Notes: a model not told the origin generated them from the letters alone. DNA of 64,000 bases from Luteibacter aegosomaticola (GCF_023078475.1 NZ_CP095741.1:2542001-2606000); one strand, 5' to 3'. Shown: positions 17,327-25,561, counted from the first letter of the stretch. Made by a program: numbers and translations.

Positions 17327-18127
17327 TCAGGCGTCGTGGAGGGTGAAGCTGTCCGCATCCATCCACGCCGGGAAGCGTTCGCGGTGGGCGAGCAGCGGCG
17401 CGGGGTCGATCTTCAGCGTGACCACCTGCTCCACGGGGCCCAGCTCGACCAGCGGCTCGCCGACCGGATCGATCACGGCGCTATCGCCGCTGTACGGGTG
17501 GTTATTGCCATCCACGCCGACGCGGTTCACGCCGATCACGTATGCCAGGTTCTCGATGGCACGCGCACGCAACAACGTGCGCCACGGCCCGCGTCGCGGC
17601 GACGGCCAGTTCGCCACGAACAACGCCAGGTCGTAATCCATGCCGCCGGCGGCGGATTCGTTACGGCCATTACGCAGCCACACCGGGAAACGCAGGTCGT
17701 AGCAGACCTGCGGCAGGATCCGCCAACCCTTCAGTTCAACGACCAGCCGCTCGTTGCCGCCGCCATAACGGGTGTGCTCACCCGCCATACGGAACAGGTG
17801 GCGCTTGTCGTACGTCACCAGCTCGCCGTTCGGCGATACCCACATCAGGCGATTGTAGACCGTCTCGCCCTCGCGGATCACCAGGCTGCCTGTGATCGTG
17901 GCATTAACCTCGATCGCCAGCGCGCGTAGCCACGCCACGCTCTCGCCATCCATCGTCTCGGCATTGGCGAGCGTGTCGTTGGTGAAGCCGGAGAGGAACG
18001 TCTCCGGCAGTACGAACAGATCGCTGGCCGGCGCCGTGCGCACGAGGTGGCCGTAATACTCACGGTTCGCCGGCGCATCGTGCCAGCGCGTGGCGCCCTG
18101 GACGAGGGAGACGGTCAGAGTTTGCAC
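17327..18127 (-). CDS. yafV: Omega-amidase / carbon-nitrogen hydrolase (YafV, Nit2-like)
   Basis: Nitrilase-superfamily amidase. The Glu-Lys-Cys triad is visible: Glu in LPETFLSGF, Lys in TYDKRHLF and Cys in QVCYDLRFPVW. 266 residues. The GTG start at 18127 has GGAG six bases upstream and lies 12 bases inside the aminotransferase gene, a translationally coupled arrangement. In known systems a glutamine-using methionine aminotransferase makes 2-oxoglutaramate, which this amidase hydrolyses to 2-oxoglutarate, pulling the transamination forward. The neighbouring aminotransferase and mtn genes support that role. Confidence 0.88.
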   Translation of the reverse strand: MQTLTVSLVQGATRWHDAPANREYYGHLVRTAPASDLFVLPETFLSGFTNDTLANAETMDGESVAWLRALAIEVNATITGSLVIREGETVYNRLMWVSPNGELVTYDKRHLFRMAGEHTRYGGGNERLVVELKGWRILPQVCYDLRFPVWLRNGRNESAAGGMDYDLALFVANWPSPRRGPWRTLLRARAIENLAYVIGVNRVGVDGNNHPYSGDSAVIDPVGEPLVELGPVEQVVTLKIDPAPLLAHRERFPAWMDADSFTLHDA

Positions 18128-19260
18128 AGGAGCTCCGCGGCGGCTTCCATCGTGGCATCGTTCTTGGCGAAGCACAGGCGGACCAGGCGCGTATCCGGCG
18201 CCGTCTCGTAGAACGGGCTGAGCGGGATCGCCGCGACGCCACCCTCGCGCACCAGCCATTCGCTGAAGTTGATGTCATCCACATCGCGGATGGCGCTGTA
18301 GTCGACCAACTGGAAATAACCACCCGGCACATCGAGCAGCTTCAGCCGCGACGGTGCCAGGAGTTCGCGGAAGCGGTCGCGCTTGGCCTGGTAGAACGCC
18401 GGCAGTTCGAGGTAATGCTCAGGGCTCGATTCAAGGAACTCCGCGAAGGCCCACTGCGCCGGGTTGAACGTGCAGAACGTGAGGTACTGGTGCACCTTGC
18501 GGAACTCGGCCGTCAGCGCCTTGGGTGCCACGGCGTAACCGACCTTCCAGCCAGTGCAGTGGTACGTCTTGCCGAACGACGACACGACGATGCTGCGCGC
18601 GGCGAGCTCTTCGTGGCGCAGCACGCTCTGGTGGTCCGCGCCGTCGAACACGATATGCTCGTACACCTCATCGGAAAGCACCACGATGGGCGTGTTGCGG
18701 ATGATCGCCGCGAGTTCGTCCAGGTCGGCCCGCGAGAGCACGGCACCCGAAGGATTGTGCGGCGAGTTGATCAGGATCATGCGGGTCTTCGACGTGATCG
18801 CCTCGCGCACGCGCTGCCAGTTGATGCCGAACGACGGCACCTCGAGCGGGATGTGCACGGCGGTGGCGCCCTGCAGCTCGATGGCCGGTTCGTAGCTGTC
18901 GTAGCACGGGTCGAACACGATCACTTCATCGCCCGCGCGGACCACCGCGGCGATCGCCGAGAACAGCGCCTCGGTGGCACCGGAGGTCACCGTCACTTCG
19001 GTATCGGGGCTGACACGGTGGCCATACAGGCGCTCGGTCTTCAGCGCGATCTGCTCGCGAAGCTTGGCGATGCCCACGCCGGGTGCGTACTGGTTCTTGC
19101 CTTCGGCCATGGCGCGCGTGATGGCCTCGCGCAGCGGTTCCGGCGGCTCGAAGTCCGGGAAGCCCTGGCCGAGGTTCACGGCCTTGTGCTCCAGCGCAAG
19201 CTGGCTCATGACGCTGAAGATCGTGGTACCGACCTTCGGAAGCTTGGTTTCGATCTGCAT
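18115..19260 (-). CDS. ybdL: Methionine aminotransferase (YbdL-like class I PLP enzyme)
   Basis: 381 residues, fold-type I. The PLP lysine is in SSFGKTYHCTGWKVGY; NSPHNPSGAVLS and SDEVYEHIVFDG hold the cofactor-binding Asn and Asp. The GKTYHxTGWK pattern is that of YbdL / kynurenine-glutamine transaminases, which take methionine or its 2-oxo acid. It likely does the last salvage step, 4-methylthio-2-oxobutanoate to methionine, with the overlapping omega-amidase. Begins nine bases after the LysR stop on the same strand, so it may be read through from that gene or have its own promoter within it. Confidence 0.88.
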   Translation of the reverse strand: MQIETKLPKVGTTIFSVMSQLALEHKAVNLGQGFPDFEPPEPLREAITRAMAEGKNQYAPGVGIAKLREQIALKTERLYGHRVSPDTEVTVTSGATEALFSAIAAVVRAGDEVIVFDPCYDSYEPAIELQGATAVHIPLEVPSFGINWQRVREAITSKTRMILINSPHNPSGAVLSRADLDELAAIIRNTPIVVLSDEVYEHIVFDGADHQSVLRHEELAARSIVVSSFGKTYHCTGWKVGYAVAPKALTAEFRKVHQYLTFCTFNPAQWAFAEFLESSPEHYLELPAFYQAKRDRFRELLAPSRLKLLDVPGGYFQLVDYSAIRDVDDINFSEWLVREGGVAAIPLSPFYETAPDTRLVRLCFAKNDATMEAAAELLCKL

Positions 19261-19269
19261 CGAACGCCC

Positions 19270-20298
19270 TTATTCGTTTGGACGGCCAAACGCGGCCGCA
19301 TTTTCCGATCCTAGCATGCGGCGCATGACGAGGGAGCCTTCCACCCCCTCGGCCGCCGCCACCTTCTGGCAATCCTTGTGGAACTCGGCCTGCGCCTTGG
19401 GCAGGCGCTCAGCCAGGAAATCCACGAAGCTGCGCACCGCCGGCAACAGGCCACGACGGCTCGGGTACACGAAATGCAGCGTGCCCTGGGCCGTTGTGTA
19501 TTCCGGCAGCACCCACTCGAGGTGGCCGTTGGCCAGCATGGGCGCACAGTAATCTTCCGGCAGCAGCGCCACGCCGCAGCACTGCACGGCCGCCGAGATC
19601 AGCACGGTGAAATCGCCACTGACGAGACGCGGCTTCACCTCAACGGCGGCCTTCTTGCCGCTGGCATCGACCAGCTCCCACACCTGGGCACCCTCGTGCT
19701 CATACATGCTGAGCGCCGGGAGTTGAGCCAGCTCATCGAGGTTCTTGGGGCGGCCGTAGCTATCCAGGAACTTCGGGCTCGCCACGAGCAGGCTACGCGC
19801 GTAGCCGATGCTGCGCAGGACCAGGGTCGCATCCGTATCCAGCTTCTCGCGGACGCGGACGGCGACGTCATAGCCCTCGCCAATCAGGTCGACGCGGCGA
19901 TTGGTGGCGGTCAGGCGCACCTGCACCTTGGGATGCTCGAGCATGAACGCCGGGAGCATCGGCCCCAGGATGTTCTGGGCGATGGAAATGGGGCAACTGA
20001 TCCGGACAATGCCGCGCGGCTCCGTGCGCAGTTCGTCCACGGCGTCCTGCGCGGCCTTGGCTTCTTCGAGGACGGCGCGACAGTGCTGATAGAAGCGCTC
20101 GCCGATCTCGGTGACCACAAAACGGCGGGTGGTCCGCTGGAGCAGGCGCACGCCCAGGCGGTCTTCCAGCTGCGCGATACGCTTGGAAAGCCGGGACTTG
20201 GGGATGCCAAGGGCGCGGCCAGCTGCCGAGAAGCCGCCGTTTTCGACCACGGAGGCGAAGAAATAGAGGTCGTTCAGGTCTTGCAGGGCGCCTTCCAT
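19270..20298 (-). CDS. LysR-family transcriptional regulator (CrgA-type)
   Basis: 342 residues. An N-terminal winged helix ([38 protein letters not shown]) leads to the PBP2 effector domain of the CrgA branch, whose members often answer to quinones or aldehydes. Divergent from the azoreductase gene across 131 bp that hold a perfect 12-bp palindrome, so control of that gene is likely. The C-terminal tail is longer than usual, about 40 residues past the effector domain. Same strand as and almost touching the aminotransferase gene. Confidence 0.87.
   Translation of the reverse strand: MEGALQDLNDLYFFASVVENGGFSAAGRALGIPKSRLSKRIAQLEDRLGVRLLQRTTRRFVVTEIGERFYQHCRAVLEEAKAAQDAVDELRTEPRGIVRISCPISIAQNILGPMLPAFMLEHPKVQVRLTATNRRVDLIGEGYDVAVRVREKLDTDATLVLRSIGYARSLLVASPKFLDSYGRPKNLDELAQLPALSMYEHEGAQVWELVDASGKKAAVEVKPRLVSGDFTVLISAAVQCCGVALLPEDYCAPMLANGHLEWVLPEYTTAQGTLHFVYPSRRGLLPAVRSFVDFLAERLPKAQAEFHKDCQKVAAAEGVEGSLVMRRMLGSENAAAFGRPNE
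19277..19290. promoter_or_regulatory. Palindromic motif TTTGGACGGCCAAA before the aminotransferase
   Basis: Arms CGTTTGG / CCAAACG (outer limits 19275-19292) around ACGG, 16 bases before the aminotransferase start codon. It shares the layout TTTRGACG-N-CCAAA with the site at the mtnB start. It also encodes the last residues (FGRPNE) of the LysR gene, so coding constraint may explain it. Confidence 0.3.
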
Positions 20299-20354
20299 CA
20301 GGGCGTTCCTCGGTCGTTTCCCATTCAGAACAATCAGTCTACCCCAAGCCGACT

Positions 20355-20366
20355 AATCAATTGATT
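20355..20366. promoter_or_regulatory. Perfect palindrome AATCAATTGATT in the LysR-azoreductase intergenic region
   Basis: Twelve-base perfect palindrome, 63 bp before the azoreductase ATG and 56 bp from the LysR start. On the minus strand it reads GGACAATCAATTGATTAG and contains a T-N11-A type core, as expected of a LysR operator. A partial second copy, ACAATCAG, is at 20330-20337. Confidence 0.6.
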
Positions 20367-20429
20367 GTCCGAAGCGTACCTTTTGTCCATTCCCGCTGCC
20401 GGCGGGACCGACGAACCGAGGACTCTCCC

Positions 20430-21008
20430 ATGAAACTCCTGCACATCGATGCCAGCGCCCTGGGCGCCCACTCTGTCTCCCGCGGCCTGACCCAGGCCAT
20501 CGTTTCGGAGTTCGTGAACCACCACCCGGGCACCGAAGTCACCTACCGTGACCTCCACGCCGCCCCGCTCGCCCACTGGGGCCTGCCGGCCGGTGAGAAC
20601 GACCCGAATGCCGCCGAAGCGGCGAAGGTGCTGGAAGAGTTCCTGGCGGCTGACGTCGTGGTCATCGGCGCCCCGATGTACAACTTCAGCATCACCAGCT
20701 CGCTGAAGGCCTGGATCGACCGCATCGCCGTGGCCGGCAAGACCTTCCACTACACCGCGAACGGCCCCGAAGGCCTCGCAGGCGGCAAGCGCGTGATCGT
20801 CGCCTCGTCCCGTGGCGGCATCTACAGCGCCGGCCCCGCGGCTGGCATGGACTTCCAGGAGCCGTACCTGCGTGCGGTGCTGGGCTTCCTCGGCGTGACC
20901 GATATCGAGTTCGTCCGCGCCGAAGGCGTCGCCATGGGCGACGAGCACAAGGCCCAGGCGGTCGAGACGGCCGTTGCCGGCATCGGCGGGCTACTCCGCG
21001 CGGCGTAA
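20430..21008 (+). CDS. azoR: FMN-dependent NADH:quinone reductase / azoreductase
   Basis: 192-residue flavodoxin-fold enzyme that reduces quinones and azo dyes by two electrons. Family landmarks: [17 protein letters not shown] at the N-terminus (phosphate of FMN), [19 protein letters not shown] (FMN ring) and [11 protein letters not shown]. Preceded by a divergent LysR gene, the usual arrangement for redox-stress-inducible AzoR. No strong ribosome site: GAGGACTCTCCC precedes the ATG with GAGGA ten bases away. Confidence 0.93.
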   Translation: MKLLHIDASALGAHSVSRGLTQAIVSEFVNHHPGTEVTYRDLHAAPLAHWGLPAGENDPNAAEAAKVLEEFLAADVVVIGAPMYNFSITSSLKAWIDRIAVAGKTFHYTANGPEGLAGGKRVIVASSRGGIYSAGPAAGMDFQEPYLRAVLGFLGVTDIEFVRAEGVAMGDEHKAQAVETAVAGIGGLLRAA

Positions 21009-21065
21009 ATCGCCGAGGCGTCTGTCGGTGGGCTGCCCCGCGCGACACGAACCGCCCAGGCACTT

Positions 21066-21130
21066 GTAGGAGCGCGCTTGCGCGCGATAGGGGTTCCCTC
21101 ACCACTTATCGCGCGCAAGTGCGCTCCTAC
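21066..21130. repeat. REP palindrome pair
   Basis: GTAGGAGCGCGCTTGCGCG on the left and GCGCGCAAGTGCGCTCCTAC on the right, 22 bases between the stems. Lies just after the azoreductase gene and before the convergent 49-residue gene; can act as end structure for both. Confidence 0.92.
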
Positions 21131-21138
21131 ATTCGATG

Positions 21139-21288
21139 CTAGCTGCCCTGCTTGCCCGGCTTTTCCTTCGGCATGTTCTGGTGTTCCTTCGGGTGGCCCT
21201 CACCCGGGATGCGTGCCTTGCCGCTGTGTGGCTTCGGGTTATCTTCTTTGTAACCCGGTGTCTCCTGTTTGCCGTCGTTCGTCATCAT
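21139..21288 (-). CDS. Small hydrophilic protein of 49 residues, unknown
   Basis: Begins MMTNDGKQETPGYKEDNPKP and ends in a Lys/Pro/Gly-rich tail (EKPGKQGS). Highly charged, with no hydrophobic core, cysteine or signal, so probably disordered. A near-perfect ribosome site GGAGGTGG lies eight bases before the start, good evidence that it is expressed. It lies 18 bases downstream of the metallothionein gene on the same strand and may share its transcript. Not recognised as a known family. Confidence 0.7.
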   Translation of the reverse strand: MMTNDGKQETPGYKEDNPKPHSGKARIPGEGHPKEHQNMPKEKPGKQGS

Positions 21289-21306
21289 ACGATCCACCTC
21301 CGCACT

Positions 21307-21465
21307 TCAATGCCGCTGCTGGCACGCGGCGTGGCCGCACTCGCAGGTGCCGCCCACATTCTGTTCTTCCGCCGCCATGCGGCAGGCCTCGCTGCAGTAG
21401 TCGCGTGAAATCGGAACCTTGCAGCCACACCCTGCGTGATCGCACGGTTTGGTCGGTTCGTTCAT
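21307..21465 (-). CDS. Bacterial metallothionein
   Basis: 52 residues with nine cysteines in the pattern of the Pseudomonas/SmtA-type metallothioneins: CDHAGCGCKV, then YCSEACRMA and TCECGHAAC, plus histidines at the C-terminus. Binds Zn, Cd or Cu in a cluster in the cytoplasm and contributes to metal storage or tolerance. The ATG at 21465 has AGGAGA eight bases before it. Followed by the 49-residue gene on the same strand. Confidence 0.9.
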   Translation of the reverse strand: MNEPTKPCDHAGCGCKVPISRDYCSEACRMAAEEQNVGGTCECGHAACQQRH

Positions 21466-21516
21466 GACCTTGTCTCCTGGCCTTGAAGGCACCCCGCAGC
21501 CTGCGCGGCCCAGCGT

Positions 21517-22482
21517 CTATTTTTCGTCACCAGCCAGCGAAAGCGCTTGCGCGTCCAGCGCGGCCCAGCCATGTGCCTCCACCAGCAGACCGGTCAGGCT
21601 GCGCACGTCCTGCAGGTTGTGTTCAGCCACGCGAACGAGATCCGTGGATGAACCACCGCGCAGATAGGTAAGCCATGCGCGCGGCGCTTCCGAGCCCGGC
21701 AAGTCATCCTCTCGGACGATTCGCAACAGCTTGCGTTCGGCCGTCTGCATCTTGCAGTTCTCCCACACCTGCCGGTAACGGCGGCGCATGGGATGCAGGA
21801 GATCGACGTGGGTGAGCCCAATCAGCGGATTCGGCAAACGTGCCAGGCGGTAACGTGTGGAGAGCAGCGGTGCGTCGTAGGACTTGCCGTTGTAGCTCAC
21901 GAGCACCGTCTCGGCATGGATCCAGCGCGCGAACTCGCTGAGCATCGCGGTCTCGGCGGCCATGCTGGTCATGTAGAGCTGGCGTACGCGAAGGCGGCCA
22001 GCGAACCAGTCCGCGGCGCCGATCATGAAGGCGCGGGTACCGGTGCCGCCGGCCAGGCCCGTGGTTTCCGTATCGAAGTGCAACAGGTGTTCACGGCGCG
22101 CGCTGGTAAGGCGCGCGAAGCGCAGATCGAATTCGTCGGGCGGTTGCGGCCAGTCCGTGTGGTACTCGAGATAACGCAGCCCCGGTGCGATTTCATCGCC
22201 TGGCACTTCGCGCGTCACGGGGCGCGACGCTACCGGACGCACGAGACCAAGGCGATCGCGCACGCCCGCCATCCGCCGCAACGCCGCCAGATCCACCGAG
22301 CCCTGCAGGAGCGCGCTTGCGCGCGATGGGTGCTCGCGAGGCGGTGCGGGAATTGCAGTGGTATCGCCACCGGGGATCGCGCGCAAGCGCGCTCCTACAG
22401 GGGCGGGTGACGAGCGTTCGGAGGGCGTGGCGCCACCGGCTTGCTGGCGTAGCCGGGCCAGTTTGCTGGCGAGGTCGCTCAC
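21517..22482 (-). CDS. mrfB: MrfB/YprB-like DEDDh exonuclease (ribonuclease-H-like domain)
   Basis: 321 residues; the GTG start overlaps the stop of the upstream helicase as GTGA. The exonuclease core is complete: Asp137 and Glu139 in HFDTETTGL, Asp in VSYNGKSYDAPLL, and His/Asp in VAEHNLQDVRSL. In Bacillus, MrfB works with the helicase MrfA to remove mitomycin C lesions independently of UvrABC; the same partner is fused by overlap here. Residues about 28-60 (GARLRAI...SRASALLQ) are the translation of a REP palindrome inserted in frame in the linker before the nuclease domain. Confidence 0.87.
   Translation of the reverse strand: MSDLASKLARLRQQAGGATPSERSSPAPVGARLRAIPGGDTTAIPAPPREHPSRASALLQGSVDLAALRRMAGVRDRLGLVRPVASRPVTREVPGDEIAPGLRYLEYHTDWPQPPDEFDLRFARLTSARREHLLHFDTETTGLAGGTGTRAFMIGAADWFAGRLRVRQLYMTSMAAETAMLSEFARWIHAETVLVSYNGKSYDAPLLSTRYRLARLPNPLIGLTHVDLLHPMRRRYRQVWENCKMQTAERKLLRIVREDDLPGSEAPRAWLTYLRGGSSTDLVRVAEHNLQDVRSLTGLLVEAHGWAALDAQALSLAGDEK
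22304..22400. repeat. REP palindrome pair inside the mrfB coding sequence
   Basis: TGCAGGAGCGCGCTTGCGCG on the left and CGCGCAAGCGCGCTCCTACAG on the right flank a 57-base middle. This is the same element found between genes elsewhere in the window. It is 97 bases long and free of stop codons in the mrfB frame. Confidence 0.93.
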
Positions 22483-24896
22483 GGCGCCGCGCCGAGCAGC
22501 GTCAGTACCTGGGCGGCGAGCGCCTTGGGGGTCTGGTCGCGATGCTCGTCGGCTGCGAGCACCGGGCCGACACACGCGGGGCAGCCGGCCTTGCATTCGC
22601 ACCCTTGCACGGTTGCGAGCGCATGTTTCACCAGTTCCGGCGCGCGCCGGAACAGCGGCTCGCTCAGACCCACACCACCCGGGAAGTTGTCGTAGAGATA
22701 CACCGTGGGCAGGAAGCGCTCGAACGCATCCGGCAGCGCCAGTGATCCATCGGGCGCGCGGATCTGGCCCCGGCCACCCGCATCGACCTGCGCGGACCAG
22801 CCGCCATCGCCCGAACCCACCGCCTTCTGCAGATCGCGCGGCTCGGCCATCACCGCCACGATCGCTGCGGTGTGCAGCGCGTAAGCCGCGCCCAGGAAGC
22901 CATCGAGCGCGTGCTGCCGCGACCGGAACACCTCATCGAGCAGGCCTTGCGGCAACTGCCACCATACAGCCGTGGAATGCAGCTCCTGGTCAGGCAGGTT
23001 CACCGGCCCATAACCAATGTTTTCGTGTGTGTAGTAACGGATTTTCTTGTACCCGGACACGCGCCGCACGACGTGCACCTCGCCATGCCGCGACGTGCCC
23101 TGCCCCGCATTCGCTCCATCGAAACATTCGAGCTCCTTGAGCTTGGTGTAATCGATGGCATCCGTGTAGTAATCGACATGCGTGCGCGTGCAGTACGCCT
23201 TGCGTCCTTCCCAGTCGAGCCGTTCGACCTGGTACGGCACGCTCTGGATCATATGGATGGCGCCTTCATACAAGGTCAGTGCCGCCGCGGAATAGTCCAC
23301 CTCGGCGATGATCGTCTGGCGCCCCTCGGTCCGGTCCACGACGACGAAGTTGCCATCGGCCACGGAACGAAGGCTCACGGCGTTCGCGGGGTAGCTATCG
23401 GCGATCCATTCCCAGCGATCGCCTTCACGGTGCAGCACCTCCGCTTCCTGCAGCACCTGGAGATACGGCTCGGCATCGTTCGGCCCGAACGGATCGGCAC
23501 CGACGAATGGCAGCTCGAAAGCGGCGCAGCGAATGTGGTCGAGCAGGATCAATGGCTGGTCCGGCTGGATCCTCGCGTGCTCAGGGCTTGCTTCGGTAAG
23601 GAAGGCCGGGTGACGCATCAGGTACTGGTCCAGTGGCGCGCTGGTGGCGACGAGCACGCCGAGTGACGGCTGTTGACGACGCCCGGCGCGGCCAAAACGC
23701 TGCCACGTCGCGGCGATGGAGCCCGGGTAGCCGTTCAACACCACGGCATCCAGGCTGCCGATATCCACGCCCAGTTCGAGCGCCGACGTCGAAACGATCC
23801 CATCCACATTCCCCGCGCGCATCTCACGCTCCACCTCGCGACGCTCGGTAGGCAGGTAACCGCCGCGGTAAGCACGGATGCGCGGCGCCTTGCGCGTATC
23901 GTGATCGAACACATCCTTCAGGTACTTCGTGAGCACTTCGACCATGAGCCGCGATTGCGCGAATACCAGGGTTTTCATCTTCGCCTTGATCGCCACGCGA
24001 GCGATCAGGTTGGTTTGTGAGCGCGCCGAAGCGCGCAGGCCCAGGTCAGGATTCACCACCGGCGGATTCCATAGCAGCACGTGCTTGTCACCGCTCGGCG
24101 CGCCGCTCTCCGCTACGGTCAGCACTTCATCCTCGATCAAGGCCTCGGCATGTTCCGTCGCGTTACCGATGGTGGCCGAGCACAGCACGAACTGCGGCTT
24201 CACGCCGTAGAACGCGCAGATCCGCTTCAGCCGGCGCAGCACGTTGGCCAGATGCGAACCGAACACGCCACGGTAGGTGTGGATCTCATCGATCACGACG
24301 TAGCGCAGGTTCTCGAAGAACTGGGCCCACTTGGTGTGATGCGGCAGGATGGCCTGGTGCAGCATGTCGGGGTTGCTGACCACGACATCGCCATGCAGGC
24401 GAATAGCCTGGCGGGCATCGCCCGGCGTATCGCCATCGAAGGTGAACGCCTTGACGCCCAGGTCGCCCGCGCGGTTGAGCTCGAGCAGCTCCGCTACCTG
24501 GTCCTGCGCCAGCGCCTTGGTCGGGAACAGGTAGAGCGCCTTGGCGCCGGCCTCCAGGACGGACGACACCACCGGTAGCGTGTAGCAAAGGGTCTTGCCG
24601 GAGGCAGTGGGCGTGGCGACCAGCACGTGCCGCCCCGAACGGGCACCGTCCCACGCGGCCTGCTGATGGGAGTACAGCCGCTCAATGCCACGCGAGGACA
24701 AGGCCGAGGCCAGCGCTGGCGGCAGATCGGCCGGAAGCGGCACAAACTGGCCCTCCTTACCGAACACCGTGAAGGCCGTGGCAACCCGGTCGGCGTACTT
24801 GGCCGACAAGCGGTGGGCGAGCGTGCGCCCGTCATGAAGGTTGGCGAGGACCGCATCGGCCTCGTCGGTACGTTTGGCTTGGAGGTAGGCGGCCAT
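22479..24896 (-). CDS. mrfA: MrfA/YprA-like DEXH-box DNA helicase with DUF1998 zinc-binding C-terminus
   Basis: 805 residues. Superfamily 2 motifs: Walker A in ATPTASGKT, Walker B DEIH in VVIDEIHTY, SAT in LCSATIGN, and motif VI QRFGRAGRRQ. The DUF1998/MZB C-terminal region ends with CECKAGCPACVG, the four-cysteine zinc site known from MrfA, where it is needed for activity. Followed by mrfB with a four-base overlap. In Bacillus the pair forms a UvrABC-independent route for mitomycin adduct repair. A hairpin at 24904-24924 lies directly before the start codon. Confidence 0.92.
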   Translation of the reverse strand: MAAYLQAKRTDEADAVLANLHDGRTLAHRLSAKYADRVATAFTVFGKEGQFVPLPADLPPALASALSSRGIERLYSHQQAAWDGARSGRHVLVATPTASGKTLCYTLPVVSSVLEAGAKALYLFPTKALAQDQVAELLELNRAGDLGVKAFTFDGDTPGDARQAIRLHGDVVVSNPDMLHQAILPHHTKWAQFFENLRYVVIDEIHTYRGVFGSHLANVLRRLKRICAFYGVKPQFVLCSATIGNATEHAEALIEDEVLTVAESGAPSGDKHVLLWNPPVVNPDLGLRASARSQTNLIARVAIKAKMKTLVFAQSRLMVEVLTKYLKDVFDHDTRKAPRIRAYRGGYLPTERREVEREMRAGNVDGIVSTSALELGVDIGSLDAVVLNGYPGSIAATWQRFGRAGRRQQPSLGVLVATSAPLDQYLMRHPAFLTEASPEHARIQPDQPLILLDHIRCAAFELPFVGADPFGPNDAEPYLQVLQEAEVLHREGDRWEWIADSYPANAVSLRSVADGNFVVVDRTEGRQTIIAEVDYSAAALTLYEGAIHMIQSVPYQVERLDWEGRKAYCTRTHVDYYTDAIDYTKLKELECFDGANAGQGTSRHGEVHVVRRVSGYKKIRYYTHENIGYGPVNLPDQELHSTAVWWQLPQGLLDEVFRSRQHALDGFLGAAYALHTAAIVAVMAEPRDLQKAVGSGDGGWSAQVDAGGRGQIRAPDGSLALPDAFERFLPTVYLYDNFPGGVGLSEPLFRRAPELVKHALATVQGCECKAGCPACVGPVLAADEHRDQTPKALAAQVLTLLGAAP

Positions 24897-24903
24897 GGCG
24901 GGT

Positions 24904-24924
24904 CGGGCACGGGAACGGTGCCCG
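24904..24924. promoter_or_regulatory. Hairpin CGGGCAC-N7-GTGCCCG before mrfA
   Basis: A 7-bp GC-rich perfect stem that begins eight bases upstream of the helicase start codon on the minus strand. On the plus strand it is followed by TTTATC. It lies where the mrfA ribosome site should be, so it may limit translation, or it may be the end of the preceding 88-residue gene. Confidence 0.4.
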
Positions 24925-24964
24925 TTTATCCCGCGGCCCGGTCTCAGATCCTGCGACAGCCGCC

Positions 24965-25231
24965 TCAGGCGCCCGTCACGGCCTCGTTCAGTGTCTCACT
25001 GTAGCGCCAGTTGCCATTCTCATCCTCGATCTTGAGGTCGGCGTGATGACCCGGTTGAGCCCGGATCGCAGCCAGGAGCTGACGGGCATGCCGGAACGCA
25101 TCCTCGCGGGTCGCGAACTGCCCGGCGAGGTCGGCATTGCGGCGCACGATCCATTGCCCGCGGGGTGCGGCGTTATACGGCAGGTAAAGGATGATCCGCA
25201 CCAGGGGCACTCCGGCCATGGGAGGACCCAT
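24965..25231 (-). CDS. Small conserved-type hypothetical protein, DUF2188-like
   Basis: Up to 88 residues. The core PRGQWIVRRNADLAGQFATREDAFRHARQLLAA followed by ADLKIEDENGNWRYSETL looks like the DUF2188 fold (strand-helix-strand with a G-W-V-R start), whose function is unknown. A start at 25231 has GGAGG just upstream with a short spacer; starts at 25219 or a later GTG (VRIILYLPY) are equally possible. No partner is obvious, though it is on the same strand as and just upstream of mrfA. Confidence 0.55.
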   Translation of the reverse strand: MGPPMAGVPLVRIILYLPYNAAPRGQWIVRRNADLAGQFATREDAFRHARQLLAAIRAQPGHHADLKIEDENGNWRYSETLNEAVTGA

Positions 25232-25304
25232 TGCCCTCCATGGGGCGACCGTAGGGTTGGATTCGTCGCGGGCGCGTTACGGGCAGGTCGGCGCGGGGGT
25301 CACG

Positions 25305-25541
25305 TCAGCCCGAATAGGCATTACGGGCACTGGCGAGCCAACCGGCGTGCTTGCAGCCCTTTTCCATGGCCGCATCGACGGCGGCGCGCTCGTCAAGGAA
25401 CTCTTCCAGAAGGGTGATCATGACGAAATCACGCGGGCCGGCATGCGCCAGCTCGACGATATAGGCCGACTTCCACAGCCCCGTGGCATTGCGAAGGGTG
25501 CGTACCTCGACGCAATACTGGCCAACGATGCGCCGGTGCAT
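25305..25541 (-). CDS. Hypothetical protein, 78 residues
   Basis: MHRRIVGQYCVEVRTLRN...KSAYIVELAHAGPRDFVMITLLEEFLDERAAVDAAMEKGCKHAGWLASARNAYSG. It has a strand-strand-helix outline like small single-domain proteins that take up a segment before an amphipathic helix; no family could be named. GGGAG lies nine bases upstream of the ATG. A longer frame to 25856 overlaps the lipoprotein gene on the same strand and is unlikely. Directly upstream lies a GCGAT pentamer run. Confidence 0.55.
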   Translation of the reverse strand: MHRRIVGQYCVEVRTLRNATGLWKSAYIVELAHAGPRDFVMITLLEEFLDERAAVDAAMEKGCKHAGWLASARNAYSG

Positions 25542-25561
25542 GTGACGGAACTCCCGTGGGG

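Noticed and set aside
19277..19290. Confident MetJ-type operator
   Set aside because: The motif lies inside the LysR coding end and differs from the MetJ half-site; kept only as a tentative site.
22304..22400. CRISPR repeat or integron attC site
   Set aside because: Only two inverted arms, no regularly spaced direct repeats, and no cas or integrase gene anywhere in the window.
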